Below, in pieces: positions 22,626-31,479 of a stretch of 64,000 nucleotides of DNA. The stretch covers positions 1-64,000 of the forward strand of contig JAFXVX010000019.1 of the NCBI GenBank assembly GCA_017534745.1, written 5' to 3'. The notes beneath the pieces are model-generated. The model was not told the DNA's origin and did no database searches. It saw only the letters and a program-made list of their open reading frames with translations. The translations under genes were made by a program, and so were the position numbers. Source of the stretch: Bacteroidales bacterium. GTDB taxonomy: Bacteria > Bacteroidota > Bacteroidia > Bacteroidales > UBA932. The number at the start of each line of letters is the position of its first letter. Position 1 is the stretch's first letter.

Positions 22626-25600
22626 TTACGATTATGAAAGCGTCTGCCGGTTCCGGCAAGACATATAACCTCGCGAAGACCTACATCCGCCTCCTTCTGC
22701 AGAACCCGGATCCTTCGGCCTACCGCCACATCCTTGCCGTGACCTTTACAAACAAGGCGACCGACGAGATGAAGCGCCGTATCCTCAAGGAGCTCCACAT
22801 CCTCGCGACAGAGCCGGAGAGGTCCCACTATCTCGACTCGTTCGTCCCCGGTCTCTGCAGGGACGTGGAGACCCTGAAGAGGCTCTCCGAAGACCGTCTC
22901 CGCCGCATTCTCCACGACTACGGCGCCTTTGCCGTGAGCACTATCGACCGTTTCTTCCAGCAGGCCCTGAAGGCCTTCTCAAGGGAGATCGGCCAGTTTG
23001 CCTCCTATCAGGTGGAGCTGGACAAGGAGTCCCTTGTCTCCGAGAGCGTGGACCGGCTTCTGGACGGTCTTTCCACAGACAACAAAGACCTTCTTTCCTG
23101 GCTTACCGACAGCTCGATGTACCGCCTGGAGTCCGGCGAGAGGTTCAAGATAGACGCCCTTCTCGGGGAGATGGCCCCGAGCCTTGCATCCGAGCGTTTC
23201 CGCGAAGCGCTCGAGAAGGCCGGGGGAGATTCCGGGACGCTGTTTTCAAAGGAGAACCTTCTGAAAGTCAAAAAGCTTTGCGACAAGGTGGTGACGGACT
23301 TCGAGGACAACGTGGTGAGGGCGGCGAATTCGGTCGTAAAGGCTTTCTCCGACGAGGGGCTTTCCGTGGAGGACACAACACGCGGCTTTATGAAGGCGGT
23401 CCGGAACTACTGCTTGCTTGAAAAAGGCTCGAAGATAGACAAGCCTTCCGGGCCCTTCCTCGAGCGGGCGGCCGACAGCTCCAAATGGTTCAACAAGGGC
23501 GATGCGGCGCGATATGCCGGTTCCCTCGGAGTGCTTGAGCCGGCGGTGGAGGGGTTCCTCTCGGTCTTCGACAAGCCTTTCCGCGAGTACAATACCGCCC
23601 GTATAATCCGCGGCCAGATCTACAGCCTGGGCCTTGCAGGCGCCCTTTCAAAGGAGTTTTCGGCTTTGATGAAGGAGAAGAACGTCCTTTGTCTCGACGA
23701 CTCCAACACCATCCTCCGCGACATTATCGACGGATCCGACGCTCCGTTCGTCTATGAAAAGCTGGGGGTGAGATACGAGGATTTCCTCCTTGACGAGTTC
23801 CAGGACACTTCCACCATCCAGTGGGAGAATTTCCGTCCGCTCCTGGAGAACAGCGAGGCCTCCGGCAAGGAGAACCTTGTCGTCGGCGACGTCAAGCAGT
23901 CCATCTACCGCTTCCGCGGTTCCGACTGGCGTCTTCTCGACAGGGATCTCCCTTCGACTTTTGCTGAAGGCAAGGTCGTGACTCTCAAGGGCAACTTCCG
24001 TACACTCAGGGAGATAGTGACCTTCAATAACGACTTCTTCCCCTTTGCTGCAGAAAAGGTGAGCTCTTACCTCGGAGAGGACCCCTCTTCCGCCGGCAGC
24101 ATATCTTCGACCCTCTACAGGGACATCGCCCAGGAGGCGCGGAGCCGGGACGACGCACCGGGTAGCGTCGAGGTCGTCTTCTTCGACAAGAAGGAGGAGC
24201 AGATGGACGAGATAGTCTCCACAGTGTCGTCCCTTGTCTCCGGCGGAGCAAGGCCGGAGGACGTCGCAGTCCTCGTCCGAGGCAATAAAGAAGGCTCCGA
24301 GATTGCCTCAAGGCTGATTTCCGAAGGATTCAGGGTAGTCTCCGACGATTCCCTCCGCGTCAAGTCGTCCTCCGTCGTCCGCCTTGTCGTCTCCCTGTTC
24401 GCCCTGACTGACAACCCGCCGAGGGAGGACGGCAAGGTCTCCCTTGCGGCGTTCGAGGCCTCCGAGGCCGGTCTGGGGGCTCCGGAGAGCTACGATTCCC
24501 TCTATGACCTGGCCGAGAAGGCTGTCGCCGCCGTCCAGGCGTTGCGTCCCGGGATCATGGAGGGCGAAGTGCCCTACGTGCAGTCTTTCATGGACTACCT
24601 TCAGGACTGGGTGTCGCTCAACGGAAACAACCTCACCGCATTCCTCGAAAAGTGGAAGGAGGCGGATATCAAGATAGCGTCTCCCTCCGGCGAAGGTTCC
24701 GTCAGGATAATGACGATCCATAAGTCCAAGGGCCTCGAATTCCCCTTCGTCATCCTTCCCTTCGTCGAGAAGATCGACCTTTTCAAGACGGATCGCGGCA
24801 ATATAGGAAACTGGTGCCCCGTCGAGTCGGAGGGGACTGCATTCTCCGCATCTGAAGGCGTCTATAACGTCAAATTTTCTGCCGGATCCTCCGACACTCT
24901 CTTTGCGGGCAGTTTCGCCCGGGAGAGGAGGCTTCAGGCCATCGACGCGCTCAATATAATGTACGTTGCGATGACCCGCGCGAAGAAAGGGCTCAAGGTC
25001 ATAGGAGCGACTCCGTCGAAATCTTCCCTTTCCGCAGGCACCGTGTCCAATATGTCGGACATACTCTATGCTTACAAGGGCGGCGCTTTCTCCCTCGGCG
25101 AGCCTTATGATTTTACCGCTATGAAGAGGGATGAGGAGAAGGTCGCCGGGATTCCCCTCGGCTACCCGTCCTTCCGGCCGGACGAGGGCGGAAGGCTCCG
25201 CGTCAGTTCCGACTCGTCCGACTATTTCGGAGGTGACGGCACGACCGGCCTTTCCGCCTCGGAGCGCATCAGGGGCATTGTCCTTCATGGCATACTGTCC
25301 TCGGTGAAGGTCCCTTCAGACCTGCCCGGGGCGGTGGGAAAGGCCGTCTCAGACGGCCTGGTCCCTGCGGCAGAGAAGGGGAGGATCCTCAGTTTCCTGA
25401 GGGAGGAGATAGATTCCGTGAAGGACCGTGGATGGTTCCCGGAGGACCCTTCCCGCATTCTCAACGAGACGTCCCTTTTCGACACGGACGGCACCGTCCA
25501 CAGACCCGACCGTGTAGTCACGGACGGCGAGAATGCCATCGTTATAGACTACAAGTTCGGTCAGCCCCAGGAGAGCTATCGCCGCCAGATAGCGCGTTAC

Positions 25601-25687
25601 GCCGCCATCCTGAAGCGCATAGGCTTCACCTCCGTAGAAGCGCACCTGTGGTACATCAGGGAAGACGGTGACGATAGCATAGAGTGA
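22622..25687 (+). CDS. addA: AddA-like UvrD-family helicase-nuclease
   Basis: This 1021-residue protein is a superfamily 1A helicase. Motif I is 'ASAGSGKTYNL', 'AVTFTNKATDEMKRR' is motif Ia, 'LLDEFQDTS' is motif II, 'GDVKQSIYRFRGSD' is motif III, and 'IMTIHKSKGLEFPFVIL' and 'YVAMTRAKKGL' are motifs V and VI. A C-terminal PD-(D/E)XK nuclease part has 'RPDRVV' and 'IVIDYKFG'. It is the translocating partner of the preceding AddB-like protein in double-strand break repair. The genes overlap by 4 nt. Confidence 0.92.
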   Translation: MITIMKASAGSGKTYNLAKTYIRLLLQNPDPSAYRHILAVTFTNKATDEMKRRILKELHILATEPERSHYLDSFVPGLCRDVETLKRLSEDRLRRILHDYGAFAVSTIDRFFQQALKAFSREIGQFASYQVELDKESLVSESVDRLLDGLSTDNKDLLSWLTDSSMYRLESGERFKIDALLGEMAPSLASERFREALEKAGGDSGTLFSKENLLKVKKLCDKVVTDFEDNVVRAANSVVKAFSDEGLSVEDTTRGFMKAVRNYCLLEKGSKIDKPSGPFLERAADSSKWFNKGDAARYAGSLGVLEPAVEGFLSVFDKPFREYNTARIIRGQIYSLGLAGALSKEFSALMKEKNVLCLDDSNTILRDIIDGSDAPFVYEKLGVRYEDFLLDEFQDTSTIQWENFRPLLENSEASGKENLVVGDVKQSIYRFRGSDWRLLDRDLPSTFAEGKVVTLKGNFRTLREIVTFNNDFFPFAAEKVSSYLGEDPSSAGSISSTLYRDIAQEARSRDDAPGSVEVVFFDKKEEQMDEIVSTVSSLVSGGARPEDVAVLVRGNKEGSEIASRLISEGFRVVSDDSLRVKSSSVVRLVVSLFALTDNPPREDGKVSLAAFEASEAGLGAPESYDSLYDLAEKAVAAVQALRPGIMEGEVPYVQSFMDYLQDWVSLNGNNLTAFLEKWKEADIKIASPSGEGSVRIMTIHKSKGLEFPFVILPFVEKIDLFKTDRGNIGNWCPVESEGTAFSASEGVYNVKFSAGSSDTLFAGSFARERRLQAIDALNIMYVAMTRAKKGLKVIGATPSKSSLSAGTVSNMSDILYAYKGGAFSLGEPYDFTAMKRDEEKVAGIPLGYPSFRPDEGGRLRVSSDSSDYFGGDGTTGLSASERIRGIVLHGILSSVKVPSDLPGAVGKAVSDGLVPAAEKGRILSFLREEIDSVKDRGWFPEDPSRILNETSLFDTDGTVHRPDRVVTDGENAIVIDYKFGQPQESYRRQIARYAAILKRIGFTSVEAHLWYIREDGDDSIE

Positions 25688-25729
25688 CATAAAGGGTAGT
25701 GTACTCTTTCGGAAATGGAAAAGAAATAG

Positions 25730-25737
25730 TATATTTG
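25730..25737 (+). promoter_or_regulatory. -7 element for the DUF4290-ftsK-lolA unit
   Basis: TATATTTG ends 6 nt before the ATG at 25744, with TTTC at 25707-25710 as a near-match -33 at 19-nt spacing. Transcription probably starts at the first codon. Confidence 0.5.
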
Positions 25738-25743
25738 CGAGTT

Positions 25744-26376
25744 ATGGAAGAGAAACTTTACTACAATACCGAAGTTGAAAAGCTTGCGATGCCGGAGTAC
25801 GGCCGCAACATACTCAAAATGGTCGAGCAGGTCAGGGAGATTCCGGACCGGAAGAAGAGGAGCGAGCAGGCCGCCGCGGTCGTTAAGGCGATGGAAATCC
25901 TGAACCCGCAGGTCCACCAGCAGGACAACTACGAGCAGAAGCTCTGGGATCACCTCTATATGATAGCCGGCTACGACCTGGACATCGATTCCCCGTATCC
26001 TGCCCCGCTGCCGGAAGCGGCTGCGACTCCTCCGGAGAGGATTCCGCTGCCTCCGGGTCCTATGAAGGCGCGCCATTATGGCCGCAACATAGAGAGCATC
26101 CTCGACCTTATAGCCACAGAGCCCGATGGCGAGCTCAAGACGGCGATGATTCATTCCCTCGCCGTGTACATGCGCCAGCAGTACCTGATATGGAACAAGG
26201 ATTCCGTCTCTGACGCCACCATTTTCCAGGACATCGAGAAGCTTTCGGAAGGCAAGGTGAAGGTGCCGGAAGGAATGGAGCTCGGCCAGATATCAATGGA
26301 TGCCAATTTCTCCCGTCCGGGCCTCAACCTCGGTTTCGGCAGGAACCGTTCCCGTTCACGCAAGAGAAAGAAATAG
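25744..26376 (+). CDS. DUF4290 family protein
   Basis: This 210-residue protein begins MEEKLYYNTEVEKLAMPEYGRN, the typical start of the DUF4290 family, which is restricted largely to Bacteroidota and has no assigned role. It is hydrophilic, with no signal peptide. The last 25 residues are rich in Arg and Lys (RNRSRSRKRKK), suggesting contact with nucleic acid or the membrane face. A longer in-frame start was rejected because it precedes the promoter. It lies 9 nt upstream of ftsK, so a link to chromosome segregation or division is reasonable but unproven. Confidence 0.85.
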   Translation: MEEKLYYNTEVEKLAMPEYGRNILKMVEQVREIPDRKKRSEQAAAVVKAMEILNPQVHQQDNYEQKLWDHLYMIAGYDLDIDSPYPAPLPEAAATPPERIPLPPGPMKARHYGRNIESILDLIATEPDGELKTAMIHSLAVYMRQQYLIWNKDSVSDATIFQDIEKLSEGKVKVPEGMELGQISMDANFSRPGLNLGFGRNRSRSRKRKK

Positions 26377-26385
26377 TAAAGGAGA

Positions 26386-28776
26386 ATGAAAAACCCGTTC
26401 AGGAATATCAGCGATAAATACCACTCGATTCCCGAGAAACGCAGGCGTCGCTTCAAAGTGATCGCCGGCGTCCTCACGGGGGCGTTCGCGCTGTTCACAT
26501 TTATCGCCGTTTTCTCCTACTTCTTCACATGGAAGGCCGACATGAGCCTCCTGGGTGATCCGTCGCGCATGAGCGCGGACGTCGATGCGCACAACGCGGC
26601 GAGCAAGCTCGGCTACTTCTGGGCCCATTTCCTCGTAGGGGAGTGCTTCGGAGTGGCAAGTATCTTTTTCGCGGCTTTCCTCGGCGCATTTTCCTGGAAG
26701 CTCGTCCGCAAGGAGAGCGGCCTGGACCTTCTTAAATTCTTTGCCGCGACCCTGACAGGCGTATTCATCCTCTCGTTCGCCCTTGCGTTCGTCGGAGGAT
26801 ACACTCCCGCCGCCTCCGCCTTCGGAGGTGGCCTCGGCGGTGCCTGCGGCGCTGTCGTGACCGGCTGGAGCATCAATCTTTTCGGCGGCATAATGACGGG
26901 CCTGCTGATCCTGATTCTCGCTTTTGTCTGGCTCCTGTTCACAAGTGAAAGGTTCTCATCCAGTATCATAAAGGCTGAAGGAGAAGAAGAGGAACCGGAA
27001 GAGCCGGAGCAGCCTCTGGAGCCCGAGGAGCCTGAAGAACCGGAAGAGCCGTCCTGGCAGGACGATCCTGAGATTCCGGATGAGCCGGAGGAACCTGAAG
27101 AGCCTGAAGTCCCCGTTGAACCTGGTGAAGGTGAAGACAAGCCGGCGGTGTCCGGCCCCATAGAGGTGATTATCGACGACACCCTGGACCAGCCGGTGAC
27201 CCACGACCTGACCCCTTACGACGCCCGCGAGGAGCTCCCCAAGTACAGGTTCCCTTCACTGTCTCTTCTCGGCGACTACGAAAAAAGCCACAACGTCGTC
27301 TCCCAGGATGAGATAGAGCGAAACAACCTCCGTATCCGTTCGACCCTTGAGAGTTTCCATATCCAGGTCTCCGACGTCCAGGCAATCGTGGGCCCGACGG
27401 TGACCCTCTACAAGGTATTCCCGGCCCCCGGCGTCAAGATTTCCACTATTAGGACCCGTCAGGAAGACATATCCATTGCCCTTAAGGCCAGGGGAGTGAG
27501 GGTTGTGACCCTCTCCGATTCCGTCGGTATAGAGGTGGCCAACGACATCCCTTCGACGGTGCCGCTGAAGAAACTCCTCGCCAGCGAGGATTTCCGCACG
27601 AGTGAAGCAGAGCTTCCCGTCGCAATCGGATTTACCATCACCCAGAAGGTCAGGGTGTTCGACCTCGCCGAGGCGCCTCACCTCCTTGTCGCCGGTGCGA
27701 CGAAGCAGGGCAAGTCCGTCGGTCTCAACGTCATAGTCTCCTCGCTGCTCTATTCAAAGCATCCTTCGGAGCTCAAGTTCGTCTTCATAGATCCCAAGAT
27801 GGTCGAATTCTCTTCCTACGGCCGTCTTGACAGGCACTACCTTGCCAGCCTGCCTTCAGCCGCGAGCGAAGAAGAGGAGAAATCCAGGATAATCGTCAAG
27901 AACCCCAAGGATGCGGCGGCGGTCCTCTCCTCCCTCTGTGTGGAGATGGATGAGCGCTATGAGCTCCTCAGCAAGGCTTATGTGACCAAGATTACCCTCT
28001 ACAACGAGAAGTTCAAGGCGCGCAAGCTTTTACCTACGGACGGCCACCGGTTCCTTCCTTATATAGTAGTGGTCATAGACGAGTACGCAGACCTCACGAT
28101 GGCTGGAGGCGCCGGCCCCGAGTCCAAGATGCTCTCAAGAAGCATCACCAACTCGGTCATCCGACTCGCCCAGAAGGGGCGTGCTGCGGGTCTCCACGTG
28201 ATCCTGGCGACCCAGCGCCCGACTGTCGATGTCGTGACCGGTCTCATCAAGGCCAACTTCCCGTGGAGGATAGCCTTCAGGGTCCTTTCCAGGGTGGATT
28301 CCGCGACGATTCTCGATACCCCTGGCGCCGAAAAGCTCATCGGCCGGGGCGATATGCTATTCTACACCGGTATCGACATGGAGCGCATCCAGTGCGCCTT
28401 TGTGAGCAACGAGGAGGTCAACTCCCTGACGTCATTTATCGGCGACCAGAACGGCTACAAGGCCTGTTTCAATACACCGTATTATCTGCCTGAGCCTCCG
28501 AGCGAATCCTCCGAGGGCGGCGAGGCCGGAAGTGTGGATATGTCGAATCTCGACGAGCGTTTCCGCGAAGCCGCGACTCTCATAGTCACGACTCAGAGAG
28601 GCTCGACCTCAGACCTGCAGCGCCGGCTTGGCATGGGATATGCAAAGGCAGGCCGCGTAATGGATCAGCTGGAGAGCGCCGGCATAGTCGGCCCCCAGGA
28701 GGGATCCAAGCCCAGACAGGTCCTGGTAAAAGACCTCAACGAGCTCAACGAACTGCTTAGCCATTTTGGTGTATAG
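26386..28776 (+). CDS. ftsK: DNA translocase FtsK/SpoIIIE family
   Basis: This 796-residue protein has four N-terminal membrane segments (within about residues 20-185), a Glu/Pro-rich linker (about 200-250) and the FtsK motor. The motor has Walker A 'GATKQGKSVGLN', Walker B 'IVVVIDEYADL', and 'LATQRPTVDVVTGLIKANFPWRIAF'. A winged-helix gamma domain ('TQRGSTSDLQRRLGMGYAKAGRVMDQLE') ends it. It pumps DNA at the septum and activates XerCD recombination at dif. The repeated EEPEEPE linker is a low-complexity tract that could vary in length. It is followed 1 nt later by a LolA-like gene. Confidence 0.95.
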   Translation: MKNPFRNISDKYHSIPEKRRRRFKVIAGVLTGAFALFTFIAVFSYFFTWKADMSLLGDPSRMSADVDAHNAASKLGYFWAHFLVGECFGVASIFFAAFLGAFSWKLVRKESGLDLLKFFAATLTGVFILSFALAFVGGYTPAASAFGGGLGGACGAVVTGWSINLFGGIMTGLLILILAFVWLLFTSERFSSSIIKAEGEEEEPEEPEQPLEPEEPEEPEEPSWQDDPEIPDEPEEPEEPEVPVEPGEGEDKPAVSGPIEVIIDDTLDQPVTHDLTPYDAREELPKYRFPSLSLLGDYEKSHNVVSQDEIERNNLRIRSTLESFHIQVSDVQAIVGPTVTLYKVFPAPGVKISTIRTRQEDISIALKARGVRVVTLSDSVGIEVANDIPSTVPLKKLLASEDFRTSEAELPVAIGFTITQKVRVFDLAEAPHLLVAGATKQGKSVGLNVIVSSLLYSKHPSELKFVFIDPKMVEFSSYGRLDRHYLASLPSAASEEEEKSRIIVKNPKDAAAVLSSLCVEMDERYELLSKAYVTKITLYNEKFKARKLLPTDGHRFLPYIVVVIDEYADLTMAGGAGPESKMLSRSITNSVIRLAQKGRAAGLHVILATQRPTVDVVTGLIKANFPWRIAFRVLSRVDSATILDTPGAEKLIGRGDMLFYTGIDMERIQCAFVSNEEVNSLTSFIGDQNGYKACFNTPYYLPEPPSESSEGGEAGSVDMSNLDERFREAATLIVTTQRGSTSDLQRRLGMGYAKAGRVMDQLESAGIVGPQEGSKPRQVLVKDLNELNELLSHFGV

Positions 28777-28777
28777 A

Positions 28778-29305
28778 ATGAAAAGGATAATCCTTGTACT
28801 GTCAATGCTGCTGTGTGCCGCAGGCCTTTCGGCCCAGGGCAACATCCCCCTTCTTGACAAGGCTGCGGGCCACAGGGTCGTATTTGATTACCGCTATCTG
28901 CTTTCCGAGGCCGGTAAGCCCTTCAAGGAAGTGACTTCCGGCAAGGTAACTGTCGAAGACAACGCCTTCCGCATCTCCGGCCTTGGCCTTGAGATAGTCA
29001 GCGACGGCAAGACGCGCTGGTCCAGGGACCCCGAGTCCTGCGAGGTCCTTATTGAAAACGTCGAAAAGGACAATATTTTCACCAACCCAGCAATCCTCAT
29101 GTCCTCTTACCGCGAGCATCTTGACCAGATTAAGGTCAAGAGCAGCGGCCCTGACAGCCTGGATGCGGTAGTCGTTTTCGACGAGAGGATGTCCGGGGAG
29201 TTTATTCTCAAAAACGTTAAGTTCCTCCCCAAAGGCGACAAAAAAGACTTCACGCTTGACGTGAAGTCTCTTGGAAGTTCTTACGTAGTGACGGACCTTA
29301 GATAA
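28778..29305 (+). CDS. LolA-like periplasmic lipoprotein carrier
   Basis: This 175-residue protein has a cleavable signal (MKRIILVLSMLLCAAGLSAQ) without a lipobox. The mature part has the beta-rich LolA-like pattern ('VVFDYRYLLSEAGKPFKEVTSGKVTVEDNAFRI', ending 'LDVKSLGSSYVVTDLR'). LolA ferries lipoproteins from the inner to the outer membrane, relevant here given the many lipoproteins nearby. The ATG at 28778 is chosen because it leads directly into the signal. The gene ends exactly where the convergent FISUMP lipoprotein gene ends, and its 3' coding part contains a hairpin that would terminate the opposite transcript. Confidence 0.85.
   Translation: MKRIILVLSMLLCAAGLSAQGNIPLLDKAAGHRVVFDYRYLLSEAGKPFKEVTSGKVTVEDNAFRISGLGLEIVSDGKTRWSRDPESCEVLIENVEKDNIFTNPAILMSSYREHLDQIKVKSSGPDSLDAVVVFDERMSGEFILKNVKFLPKGDKKDFTLDVKSLGSSYVVTDLR
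29240..29269 (-). terminator. terminator for the minus-strand gene, embedded in the LolA coding sequence
   Basis: AGACTTCACG (29245-29254) pairs with CGTGAAGTCT (29260-29269) around a 5-nt loop. On the minus strand six T residues follow. It sits 37-66 nt past the stop of the leftward FISUMP lipoprotein gene but inside the plus-strand LolA-like gene. Confidence 0.75.
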
Positions 29306-30376
29306 TCACGGTTCTGAAACGTCCCTGACGCATCTGACCGATGCGCCGAAAGAATCTTTGTGTCCGACATCTGCATGCATGTCGGGGTCGATGTCGGTGA
29401 TGAAACGGTACCAGGCGCAGTCTGAGTCGTACTCTGTCGCGGTCCAGAATACCGCATATTTCATTATGTCTGAGAATGAGTCGGTTTGTCCGTCACCGCC
29501 GGGTCTGCGTTCGGACCATCCAGAGGGAAGTGCGGCAAAACCGAACTCGTCCGTAGCTGCGGACTTGGGCCAGAATTCCCAAAGCTCTGCGCCGTTAAGG
29601 CTGGCCTTGGCTTTAAGCGGTCCGGCAATGCCTTTGAAAATCTCGCCGGTCTCGTAGGTCTTGTCTTCCGCGCCGCAGGCGACGGCAAGCGCGGCCCAGT
29701 CCTCTTCGGTTGGGAGACGCCAACCGCTCGGGCAGGCGGCGAGGGCCTCCTCATAGGTGTAGGAGCGGCCTAGGACTTCGCCCATTACGGGGCAGTTGGC
29801 ATAGACGCCGCCGAAAATTCCTTCGCCGGTGTACTCGGACTGCGGCTCTGTGACAGCAAGATTATGGCGGAGCCACTCGCGGTCGCCGATCGGTTTGAAG
29901 TAGTAGTCCTGATCGTCAACTTCGATCTTGTTGGGGTCACTGGGATCGATGCCGAGACCGGTCAGGGAACCTTCGCCGGTCACTCCGGGCTCAATAATGT
30001 TGAATCGGAAACTCGCTGAAGAGGAATAGTAGCCTTCAGCGCTTGCCATGATAAAGACATAATAGCCTCCGTTGGGGAACTTCTCCTCGTCGGTCCCGAG
30101 CTGGACGACAAAGCCGGCTTCGGGGTCGAAAGTGACGTAGGAAGTCTGGACGGAATCGACTTTGATCTGGTAGGTCACGGTCTCTCCCTCTGCGGTGTAT
30201 ATGCCGGAGGCCTTGACGGTGAAGGCGTCGCCTCTTTCCACATAGGGCGGGACTTCGGAGTAGATGCCGCCGGCAAGGGAGGGGATAGTCTCCTCCGACT
30301 TTTTCTTGCAGGAAAAGGCTGCGACGGCTGCCGCGGCTACCGCAAGGACGGCTATGATGCTTCTCATTTTCTTCAT
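29306..30376 (-). CDS. lipoprotein with Fibrobacter succinogenes major-paralogue (FISUMP) domain
   Basis: This 356-residue protein has a lipoprotein signal (MKKMRS..., AAFSC lipobox). An Ig-like region (about 30-140) precedes a FISUMP-type domain: 'REWLRHNLAVTEP', 'GRSYTYEEALAACPSGWRLPTEEDWAALAVACG' and 'FWTATEYDSDCAWYRFI', ending 'GASVRCVRD'. The domain is common on Bacteroidota and Fibrobacterota surface proteins and its biochemical role is unknown. A CATATTTG near-match to the -7 box lies 6 nt upstream of the ATG. ATG codons at residues 1 and 4 are both possible. Confidence 0.85.
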   Translation of the reverse strand: MKKMRSIIAVLAVAAAAVAAFSCKKKSEETIPSLAGGIYSEVPPYVERGDAFTVKASGIYTAEGETVTYQIKVDSVQTSYVTFDPEAGFVVQLGTDEEKFPNGGYYVFIMASAEGYYSSSASFRFNIIEPGVTGEGSLTGLGIDPSDPNKIEVDDQDYYFKPIGDREWLRHNLAVTEPQSEYTGEGIFGGVYANCPVMGEVLGRSYTYEEALAACPSGWRLPTEEDWAALAVACGAEDKTYETGEIFKGIAGPLKAKASLNGAELWEFWPKSAATDEFGFAALPSGWSERRPGGDGQTDSFSDIMKYAVFWTATEYDSDCAWYRFITDIDPDMHADVGHKDSFGASVRCVRDVSEP

Positions 30377-30382
30377 AACTTG

Positions 30383-30390
30383 CAAATATG
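30383..30390 (-). promoter_or_regulatory. near-consensus -7 element for the FISUMP lipoprotein
   Basis: CATATTTG on the minus strand differs from TAnnTTTG at the first base. It ends 6 nt before the ATG. Confidence 0.35.
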
Positions 30391-30413
30391 GTTAAATTAA
30401 CCGAAAAATCCTC

Positions 30414-30421
30414 TAAATTTG
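30414..30421 (+). promoter_or_regulatory. -7 element for the ApbE gene
   Basis: TAAATTTG fits TAnnTTTG and lies 17 nt before the ATG at 30439. It supports that start over a longer upstream frame. Confidence 0.5.
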
Positions 30422-30438
30422 TACCAAATCTTGCCCGG

Positions 30439-31479
30439 ATGAAAAAATATATCCTTCTTGCCGCCATTTTTCTCGCTGTCTCCTGCGCGCAGGGGCCGCG
30501 CTATATAGCCATAAGCGGATATGCCCAGGGAGGCACTTATACCGTAAAGGTGAACGTGCAGGGAGTGGCCGCCTCGCCGGAGGCACTCCGGGAGGGCGTG
30601 GATTCCATTCTTACTCTCGTGGACACGACCCTTTCCGGTTACAACAAACTCTCTCTGCTCTCCCGTTTCAACGCGGGGGAGACCATCAGGCCGAACAGGT
30701 TGTTCGAGGATATCTATTCCCTTTCAAGAAAATGGTACGATGAGTCAAAAGGCGCCTTCGACGTCGCTGCGGGGCCTCTTTACGATGCCTGGGGCTTCGG
30801 TTTCAAAAACGGGAGCATGCCTTCCGACGAAGCCGTCGCAGCCATCCTCCCGTCCTGCGGAATGGCCAGACTTAAGCCTTCCGTCGAAGAAGCCCTTTCT
30901 CCGGATGGCACCCTCGCTCCGAAAGACCTCCTTATTGCCGCCGGCGCCCTTCCAGTGCTGAATTTCAACGCAATAGCCCAGGGTTATACGGCGGATCTCG
31001 TGGCGCGGTGGCTGCAATCGAAGGGAGTTAAGGACATGCTCGTGGACATAGGGGAAATCTTCTGCGACGGGATGAACCCGTCCGGAAAGCCGTGGTCGGT
31101 CGGCGTTGACCGCCCGGTGGACGGCAACGAGACCCCTGGCCAGGACCTTGAAGGTATCTGGTATTCTTCCGGCGTTCCGTGCGGCATCGTCACCTCCGGC
31201 AACTACAGGAAATTCTATGTTGTGGATGGGGTAAAGTATTCTCACACCATCGATCCGAGGACCGGCTATCCAGCACGCAACAATCTTCTCAGCGCTACTA
31301 TCGTCGCTCCGGATGCGACGACGGCCGACGCGGTCGCGACCTGGTGTATGGTCATCGGGCTTGAAGAGGCGAAAAAGCTGATAGAGGAAAGGGCTGACCT
31401 TGAGGGCTTCCTTATCTACAGCGAGGGCGAGGGGATGCAGGAATGGGCTTCTGAGGGCTTCTTTACATCAGACTTATAA
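30439..31479 (+). CDS. apbE: FAD:protein FMN transferase (ApbE family) lipoprotein
   Basis: The 346-residue protein has a lipobox (LAVSC) and the ApbE fold: 'YAQGGTYTVKV', 'VDTTLSGYNKLSLLSRFN', 'FDVAAGPLYDAWGFG', 'FNAIAQGYTADLVA', 'VDIGEIFCDG' and 'HTIDPRTGYPARNNLLSATIVAP'. The enzyme moves FMN from FAD onto Thr residues of exported flavoproteins such as Rnf and Nqr subunits on the periplasmic side. No such target is encoded in this window. The 'IGEI' stretch replaces the more usual 'GGEI/GGNI'. The 3' end overlaps the convergent ComEC-like gene by 17 nt. Confidence 0.93.
   Translation: MKKYILLAAIFLAVSCAQGPRYIAISGYAQGGTYTVKVNVQGVAASPEALREGVDSILTLVDTTLSGYNKLSLLSRFNAGETIRPNRLFEDIYSLSRKWYDESKGAFDVAAGPLYDAWGFGFKNGSMPSDEAVAAILPSCGMARLKPSVEEALSPDGTLAPKDLLIAAGALPVLNFNAIAQGYTADLVARWLQSKGVKDMLVDIGEIFCDGMNPSGKPWSVGVDRPVDGNETPGQDLEGIWYSSGVPCGIVTSGNYRKFYVVDGVKYSHTIDPRTGYPARNNLLSATIVAPDATTADAVATWCMVIGLEEAKKLIEERADLEGFLIYSEGEGMQEWASEGFFTSDL

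Noticed and set aside
29306..30376. A short peptide gene upstream of the FISUMP lipoprotein, like those before fimbrillin-like genes
   Set aside because: The space between its -7 box and ATG is only 6 nt, so no peptide gene fits.
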